Shown here in pieces: positions 58,136 to 64,000 of a DNA stretch of 64,000 nucleotides (position 1 is the first letter of the stretch; each line of letters begins with the position of its first letter). The notes beneath the pieces are model-generated. The model made no database searches. It was not told the DNA's origin and saw only the letters and a program-made list of their open reading frames with translations. The position numbers and the translations under genes are program-made. The stretch is from Botryosphaeria dothidea (lineage: Eukaryota > Ascomycota > Dothideomycetes > Botryosphaeriales > Botryosphaeriaceae). The DNA lies in the NCBI GenBank assembly GCA_011503125.2, contig WWBZ02000051.1:1240001-1304000 (forward strand), written 5' to 3'.

Positions 58136-58514
58136 CCACCTGTAATGAACGGACCTTAGAGGGCGGAGAGACGAGGTAACGAAGCTGGTAAAGGCAGTAG
58201 AGGTAAAGCAAATGCCGAAGTATAAGGGTGTAGTTCAAGGGGGCGAAGGTACGAGGGACGAGGGACGAGGGACGAGGGACGAGGGAGGCAAGCAAGGTCC
58301 AATTCAAGGCGTAACAAGTTGTACGCGAGGAATACTCATTGCTAGACTAGAGAACTTACTACAAAGCAGAGGGGCGAGCTTTATATATATATAAAGAACG
58401 AACTAAAATACTAGCTTCCTGATTTATAAGCAAGTAAGTCTAGATCTAGATTTTGAATTAACGAAGGTAAACGAGAGGTAAGGAGCCTAAGCAAGCCACG
58501 TTTATGACACCACC
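58136..58514. mobile_element. Solo LTR with 5-bp target duplication
   Basis: The LTR spans 58141-58509 (369 bases), beginning TGTAATGAACGG and ending TTTATGACA, that is TGT...ACA termini. The five bases CCACC at 58136-58140 are repeated directly at 58510-58514, the expected target-site duplication. Removing LTR and one CCACC restores the transposase frame across the join. No internal retrotransposon sequence is present, so this is a solo LTR left by recombination. Family (Gypsy or Copia) cannot be decided. Confidence 0.78.
58251..58285 (+). repeat. Tandem repeat, 7-base unit x5
   Basis: ACGAGGG is repeated five times without change inside the solo LTR. Short arrays like this are common in LTRs and unstable in length. 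Confidence 0.9.
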
Positions 58515-59235
58515 TCTCTTAGCTAAAGGATCACGTATTATTACGTGTAAAGGAGACTTTCCTCGTAAGCCAGAAAAGCCTACCTATACCATAATAGATA
58601 TATTTATTCCTTTTTTATATGGTTGGACTATTTAGAGGTCCCATTTTTGGCTAGGAGTGCGAAAGCACCACTCCCTTTTTTAGCCCTTTCCTCGCTCTAC
58701 AGAGCACTCATCTGACTAGATAATTTTCTTCTATTGCGTCTCGGTCCAGTCTATATGCTTAAGTGCCTAGGTAAGTCGGATAGTAGCATGCTTCTCCGTA
58801 AGTTCCGGGCGGCCAGCTGCACGTTATTTCTTAATGTTGTAGGTGTCCAAGAGTCGAGAGATGGTCCGGTCATAGCAGGTCACACCTGTGACTTCCCGGA
58901 CCTCTTGGTACGTGAATTTTGGGTTGGCTCGCACCACGCGTAGAATATGTCGCTTGTCGGTTTCTGAAAGATATTTTGGCCGGCCAGTCCGTAATTGGGA
59001 GCGCCCTTCGTTGCGTAATGGCGCGAGCTGCATAGTCGAGCGTACCGAAGATTCAGGCACGCCCAGGTGCTTCTAGAACCAGGTAGGCTTCTTGCCAAGA
59101 GCCTTGCAGGCAAGTAAAATTCCTCGCTGATGTGGAGAGTAGTGTTGATTGGGAGTATGTGTGCCAAAGAGCTCTTTGAGAGGAGTGCGTTGTGGTGCCA
59201 TTTTTGTGGTGCGAAGATTGGAGGTGTGGGCGCTT

Positions 59236-59257
59236 GAGACGCGTTTTGACGCGTCTC
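59236..59257. repeat. Perfect hairpin near the transposon 5' end
   Basis: GAGACGCGT (59236-59244) and ACGCGTCTC (59249-59257) are exact reverse complements with a 4-base loop. It lies just upstream of the transposase start and may be part of the subterminal or terminal repeat of the element. Confidence 0.5.
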
Positions 59258-59290
59258 GCTTAATCACGCGAGAACTTTTGTCAAGTGATT

Positions 59291-60214
59291 GTATGATGTT
59301 GTCTTACAAACGCTTCCATTAGCGTAGGAAGAGGAAGTCAAAGATGTTATCGCACCTGTCTGGACGCTACAGCAGGCATTTCACACACCGCACCACAGTA
59401 GGTTCGAGAAGTGTTGGAATAAATCCTCAAATGCCATTGCTGGTAGTGTGTAAAAGAAGAATACAATGATAACGAAGTAGCAATTTATATGTATGCGATG
59501 CAGGGCACTCCATGGCGTGTGCTAGGTTGAACAACGAATTCAAAGGGCGCGTGAAGCTCTGAATCTGGTGTCACGATAATGGCCCGTGAGAATGGTACTG
59601 GAACAGGAGGATATCCTGTGCAACTTTTAATTCTACAGCACGTGGAAAGTTATGTTAATCATCAGCTTTTGACTCAATGATTCACGTGTATCTTTGTCAA
59701 GAATCCATTGCACTGTCAAGCGGTGCCACTTTGTTATGGATCTCGCAAACAAAGATCAGAGAAGGACAGGTATAGGAATTGAAGCATTCATCCGGATCCC
59801 CTCGTCAGTAGGAAGGCGCGAGACTGGTCCAGACAAAAGTTCCAAGCCCCTAAAAGCCATGTTTATCGAAATCTGCCCGGAAAGCCCATCACTGCTTACT
59901 ATTGGCCGCAGCACTTTTCTCTATCAGGAGTGAGCGTCGGCACTTCACTGCTGATGAGCATTGGTGTTCATATAGAACGGAAATGGAGTCAATTGCACAG
60001 CCACAAAGCCTTTTAATCGTCTTGAGATGAATGTATGTACAGAGGCCAAACCGAATATTTTCACTGACAAAGTGTGGGCCACATTCCGCAGTATACGGAA
60101 GCGACATGGATGTATGTACGTGAAACTTCAAAACCACAATCTTCAATTCGCGCAGATGCTTTTCACAAGAGCTTTCAATTTTTCTGCGCCAAATAGTCCG
60201 CAAAGTCCAATTGC
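59291..60214. other. Intergenic region, no gene supported
   Basis: About 920 bases of moderate AT content flanking the transposon relic and the RNase 3' end. Short frames only. Confidence 0.5.
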
Positions 60215-60744
60215 TTAAGAAGTGCCAGAGCAGCCAACGAAGTTGTTGCCGCTGGCACCAGTGTGGGTGATGGCACCGGCATACGAGCAGCTGGTGCTGA
60301 TGATGACACGGTCAGCACCGGGGGAGCCTGTAGCAAGAATTGGTCAGATACGAGGCGCCAAACACTGACTTCGTCAAAATACATACCGCCGCTGTAAGCG
60401 CCACCCTTCTTGAGCGGGAACTCCTGGTAGGGGCCGCTGACGGGGAAGTCGAAGCCCTCATAGTTGTTGTAGGTGTGAGGGTAGGTGGAGCCGCCGGCAG
60501 TGCCGCCCTGCTGGTAGTAGGAGCAGGCAGCGTTGGCGGCAGCGCGGACCTCGGCAGCGGTGTACGAGGTGGAGCCGCAGGTGGTGGCCGACTGGCGGAC
60601 CTCGAGAGGCTTGCCCTCAGACCTTTCGATGGGGCTAGCAAAGGCGAGGCTCAGAAGCGAAGCCAGGGGAACGAGGGACTGCAGGAAGAGTTAACAGAGA
60701 GCAGAACTGGGGCCACTGGGTCTACAGACCTTGAGGACAAGCAT
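60215..60744 (-). CDS. Secreted guanyl-specific ribonuclease, T1/F1 family
   Basis: 139 aa, three exons: 60744-60730, 60678-60387, 60327-60215. Extracellular RNase cutting single-stranded RNA after guanosine (EC 4.6.1.24). The 15-nt first exon gives MLVLK, joining [15 protein letters not shown] to complete the signal peptide; a short pro-segment ends at LEVRQ. Family blocks are exact: [35 protein letters not shown] and [13 protein letters not shown]. The catalytic set maps to His73, Glu91, Arg109 and His124, all present. Four cysteines (39, 57, 116, 135) can form two disulphides. Such nucleases scavenge phosphate and nitrogen; some act against other organisms, but that cannot be told here. 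A TATAAAA box lies at 60849-60843 on this strand. Confidence 0.94.
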
Positions 60745-60842
60745 TTTGTCGGTTGAGAACAGAAGATTGACTTCGAATGAGAGAATTGACTTGCTTCTGA
60801 GACTGGTGCCACGATGGAGGTAGCAGTCCAGTACCTCGATGG

Positions 60843-60849
60843 TTTTATA
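60843..60849 (-). promoter_or_regulatory. TATA box of the RNase gene
   Basis: TATAAAA on the minus strand, about 100 bases before the RNase start codon. Confidence 0.5.
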
Positions 60850-61623
60850 TGCCCAGGGCTTAGCCGGACATAAGGCGTTCTCTGCTAAGGGTAGGGGAGC
60901 TCCGACATTTCCGGGGTATGCTATCAATCCAACCCACCCGATTTCGGCGAATGAGAGATAGGAAGATAGGCAGGTGAGGCCCTAAGACAGAGCCAAGTCT
61001 GCATGACTTCGGTAGCGCCGGAGGAGACATGCATTTGGCGACGGGAGCGGGCGCTTGCCAGTAGAACAGAGGGTGGGCATTAAACGAAGGCGGCAGGTGG
61101 GCTATGGTTCAAAGGTGATTGGCTTCGGGAAATAAAACTAGGAGCAGTGTTAAGAGCAAGCGGAAGCTGTTAGGACGCGCGATGATCAGGGCACCTTCTG
61201 AAAGCAGGCGCGGGGACATGCAGGACCAGGGCTGACGGCCAGCCTTGCATGGCTTGCTTAGTCGTGTACCTTGGAGCCATTCCAGGGAACAGGGCGTGTT
61301 TTGCATGCGAGGCATGGGAATTGCGGCCAGTCAGACACGAGCAGGTGGTGGAAGCGAGCACGAGCGGGTCGGGATCGGCAGAGGCTGCGCGGGTAGCCAA
61401 GCCGGATTGGGAAGGCGCTTGTTGTTTGTTTCAGCACCAGCCAGAGCCTTCTGCCACTCAACCATCTTCGCACCTTGCCCTCCTCCCATGTGCTGATCTA
61501 TCTCTGTTGATTGGCGACCTTCCCGAGTTTCCATCACCTAACACCCTCCAGCATGGCCTCCGCGCCGTCGGACCTCGCCTGGCTCGAGCTTGCAGCGAGC
61601 AACACGCCCGCACACGACGTCAT
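60850..61623. other. Intergenic region between RNase and DUF3632 genes
   Basis: About 770 bases. A plus-strand frame is open here and continuous with the DUF3632 gene, but its upstream part lacks conserved features and is probably leader. No other gene seen. Confidence 0.5.
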
Positions 61624-61794
61624 ATGACCGCCACCGCGCCTCTCCGCCGCGCCTGTCACCGCCTAGCTGACAGCTCATCTGCTTTCCGGCGAACACCTAT
61701 CATCCCAAATTGCTCCCCACGGGCCCTTATCCTTCCACTGTGCTCCCCTCGTACCCCTCACCGCTCTCGCTTCCGTCGCCCTCATTTTTCCACC

Positions 61795-62627
61795 ATGGCC
61801 ACCAGCCCCAACGACATTACCGCTGCCTTCGTCGCCGACGCCATCTCCGTTCAGGAAGCCGCCCAGAAGCTTGCAGCCCCCGCCCGGGACGCCTACGAGA
61901 AAGATGGCGACCTGGGCAAGGTTGAGCATGAGCTCGAGGGCCTGTGGTCCGCCGTCATCAACGCCGCCGAGCAGACCCCGCACGACAAGCAGGACAAGCT
62001 GGTCGACATCGTGCGCGCCATCAAGGACCTGCCGCAGCCGAAGCACGAGGGCAAGAGGCTCGAGATCTGGGGCGAGGAGCAGCGCTGGGAGCAGCTGCCG
62101 CTGTTTGGTGGAAAGGCCCGCGAGGCCTTGGACATCTGTACGACCCTCTCTCATGCACGCCATCGGAATCGCCATGTGATTGCTAACACGCGACGTCACC
62201 AGCCCAGGGGAAATCAGACGACGGCTTCGTGAACGCAAACGCCTTCTTCGCACGTGTGACCGCCGCCGACATCAGCGACCTCAGCCTCTATGCCATTTGG
62301 ATTCTCCGCGAAGCGCTCGAGGACCCCGAGGATGAGGATATTGCGAAGACGACGTCGCCTGCACTGCTACAAGCTGCTTCGGTATGGCTGGTTTATGCCG
62401 CTCCAAAGCTGTCCAGTCTTAGCAAAGAAGCGAAGCAGTTCGATGGGAAAATGGCGAAGCCGGGAAGCAGTTTGTCCATATTCAAGGATGCTCCTGGGTG
62501 GAGAGGGTTCTGTGAAGATCGATGGGACACCTGGATTGAGCGCCTGACTCCTCTGAAGGAGGCCGAAGTCGCAACGGAGGCAAAATCTCTGATCAGCCAG
62601 GCCTTGGACCAAGCGTCCAAGGTTTAA
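61795..62627 (+). CDS. DUF3632-family protein
   Basis: 255 aa, two exons: 61795-62137 and 62203-62627. It matches the layout of the fungal DUF3632 family: an N-terminal helical segment (ITAAFVADAISVQEAAQKLAA), the block DKLVDIVRAIKDLPQP, IWGEEQRWEQLPLFGGKAREALDI, then NANAFFARVTAADISDLSLYAIWILREALE. The family is widespread in filamentous ascomycetes, mostly helical, and has no known biochemical role. Start ATG at 61795 sits in a good context (CACCATGG). An upstream in-frame ATG at 61624 would add 57 Arg-rich residues resembling a mitochondrial presequence. The gene is convergent with succinate dehydrogenase, 217 bases apart. Confidence 0.85.
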
Positions 62628-62844
62628 GGAGCATTGCTTGGTGGCGGGACTTGTGCATATCGAATGGAAGGCAAATACCCTCAGGTTCTCATATAATGTA
62701 ATTCAAAGAGATCATCTTGTCGATTTTATTTGCTTGCTGATGTATTTACGCTAGATGGAAACCCCAGGGCTGTGTGCCGAACACCTACCCGGAGAGCCAT
62801 ACGAGGTGGCTTGATGCCTTTGCGATGAGAGGCCATCCCAAATT

Positions 62845-64000
62845 CTAGTAAGATCTCTTTTTTGGCGGTACAGTCTGCATAAACCAGTGTCAGTATCGCA
62901 AGTCGGTGGTCAGATGATCGTAAGATCGCTTACCGGGCACTCCTTGGAATCTAATGTATCGAAGACGACGTCTCTGTAGCCGACCTTCACGTCATCGCCC
63001 ACTTGTTTTTGCCAGGTGAGCGTATGCTTCATCCACTCGTCGTCCAGTCTTTCCGGGTAATCCTCTCTCGCATGGCTGCCTCTACTTTCCTTCCGTTCCA
63101 CCGCACTTGCCACCGTTTGCGCAGCGCAAGTGAGCAGATTCCGCGTCTCGAGCGTCTCGATCAGATCCGAGTTCCAAATCATCGACTTGTCCTTCACGGA
63201 CAACCTCTCATTGAAATCCTTCTCCATTGCCTTGACTCTTTCATGTCCCGTAGTCAATGACTTGCCAGTCCTGAACACGGCGGCGTCAGTCTGCATGATC
63301 TTTTGCATGTCCCCGCGGATCTCGGCTGTCAGCTTGTCGCCATTGGAAGCCAAGATGTTGTCCAAATCTGCAATAGAGTCGATTCCAATATCCTCAGGAA
63401 TCTTTTCGTGCGCCATCCCGGTTTCGTGGCCATCCGCAATGTCCATTGCGCACGCGCGACCAAAGACGACGATATCCAGGAGGGAGTTGGCTCCAAGCCT
63501 GTTCGCACCATGAACGCTCACACAGGCTGCTTCTCCCGCCGCATACAAGCCGGGCACCGTCTTCTCCGTGCCGTCCGGACTGATGTCGAGAACCTGGCCC
63601 TTGTAGTTCGTCGGAATACCACCCATGCAGTAGTGAACAGTCGGCAACACCGGGATAGGCTGCTTGGTAATATCGATACCAGCAAAAATCGAAGCCGTCT
63701 CCGCGATCCCCGGCAGCCGCTCCATGATGATGTCTCTCGGCAGATGTGAAAGCTGGAGATGGATGTGATCCCTATCGGGCCCGCAACCCCTGCCCTCGAG
63801 GATCTCCATATTCATCGACCGTGACACGACGTCCCGCGACGCGAGGTCCTTGGCCGTCGGCGCGTAGCGCTCCATGAAGCGCTCGCCCTCGCTGTTGAGC
63901 AGATAGCCGCCCTCGCCGCGCGCGCCCTCGGTGATCAGCACGCCCGCGCCGTAGATGCCGCTGGGGTGGAACTGCACGAACTCCATGTCCTGCAGCGGCA
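62845..64000 (-). CDS. SDH1: Succinate dehydrogenase flavoprotein subunit (partial, 5' end outside window)
   Basis: FAD subunit of complex II in the mitochondrial inner membrane, oxidising succinate to fumarate (EC 1.3.5.1). Exons here are 64000-62934 (open to the edge) and 62874-62845. Visible blocks: [70 protein letters not shown], the active-site region [19 protein letters not shown] and [23 protein letters not shown]. The last exon is just 30 nt and, after a GTAAGC...GCAG intron of 59 nt, supplies TVPPKKRSY, the usual C-terminus. Without splicing the frame would end in an aberrant VSDLTII. N-terminal presequence and FAD-binding fold lie beyond 64000. Confidence 0.96.

Larger units (their letters stand above)
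57690..59201 (-). pseudogene. Tc1/mariner transposase pseudogene
   Basis: Coding relic of the element above. It starts MAPQRTPLKELFG, has its first in-frame stop about 44 codons in (PTWF then stop), and keeps colinear homology to the family through the DDE region once the inserted LTR is ignored. Several stop codons and the LTR insertion make it non-functional. Confidence 0.82.
57640..59290 (-). mobile_element. Tc1/mariner-type DNA transposon relic, RIP-mutated
   Basis: Transposase remains run from an ATG at 59201 towards about 57690 on the minus strand, interrupted by a solo LTR (58141-58509). The N-terminal part has a HTH-type DNA-binding region (LSETDKRHILRVVRANPKFTYQEV, GVTCYDRTISRLLD). 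The DDE core follows: SDECSVERGKG with the first Asp, FMQDNALIY with the second and WPPYSPDLN with the region of the third. The frame is continuous, but it carries many TAG/TAA stops where Gln (CAA, CAG) or Trp (TGG) would be expected, as produced by CpA to TpA change on either strand. The C-terminal half is far more AT-rich than the N-terminal half. Exact terminal repeats and target duplication were not found. Confidence 0.82.

Noticed and set aside
59412..59500. TGTTGGAATAAAT sequence resembling the start of a Ty1-type LTR
   Set aside because: No matching CA end or target duplication could be found downstream; probably chance.
1..64000. tRNA genes, rRNA genes and CRISPR arrays
   Set aside because: I looked for tRNA B-box-like sequences and regularly spaced repeats and found none I could support; CRISPR is not expected in a fungal genome. 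A covariance-model scan would be decisive for tRNA.

Overview
The window is nuclear DNA of a filamentous ascomycete (Pezizomycotina). The signs are short GT-AG introns (mostly 46-70 nt) with CTRAY-like branch points, Zn(II)2Cys6 regulators, a HET-domain protein, a DUF3632 protein, FAS1 and RNase T1 secreted proteins, and a transposon relic carrying RIP-type (CpA to TpA) stop codons. I could not place it below that level with confidence. All exon models were worked out by hand by joining reading frames across plausible splice sites and checking phase; none has been tested against transcripts.

Layout. 1-9240: an apparent catabolic group made of a Zn2Cys6 regulator (cut by the left edge), an ACS-family MFS permease and a 5-oxoprolinase, the last two divergent from a promoter with clustered GATA sites. 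9241-12150: gene-poor, with a possible decayed regulator relic, one doubtful low-complexity gene and a small inverted-repeat element. 12154-17689: a membrane-anchored kelch protein, a GNAT acetyltransferase and a HET-domain protein. 18935-24813: a RING protein, glutamate decarboxylase and a secreted FAS1 protein with a Pro/His-rich linker. 26322-30952: an HSP12/HSP9-like stress protein, a DHDPS-superfamily aldolase and an aspartate-aminotransferase-like enzyme. 31785-39982: a large C2H2 protein, cytosolic leucyl-tRNA synthetase and a small, probably mitochondrial membrane protein sharing a divergent promoter with it. 40991-49884: a Zn2Cys6/Fungal_trans_2 regulator whose zinc cluster is split by two microexons, NADPH-cytochrome P450 reductase, a small glycine/proline-rich protein and a mitochondrial pyruvate-dehydrogenase-kinase-type kinase. 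51158-57406: a METTL7-like methyltransferase, a secreted hyper-acidic protein and a homeodomain plus zinc-finger regulator. 57640-59290: a Tc1/mariner relic with a solo LTR inserted in it. 60215-64000: a guanyl-specific RNase of the T1 family, a DUF3632 protein and the 3' part of succinate dehydrogenase flavoprotein (cut by the right edge).

Working together. The clearest functional group is 1-9240, which looks like a regulated unit for uptake and hydrolysis of 5-oxoproline (pyroglutamate) as a nitrogen source. The aldolase and aminotransferase at 27694-30952 could together handle 4-hydroxyglutamate from hydroxyproline, which is more speculative. Most other genes are housekeeping or ordinary accessory genes with no evident link to their neighbours.
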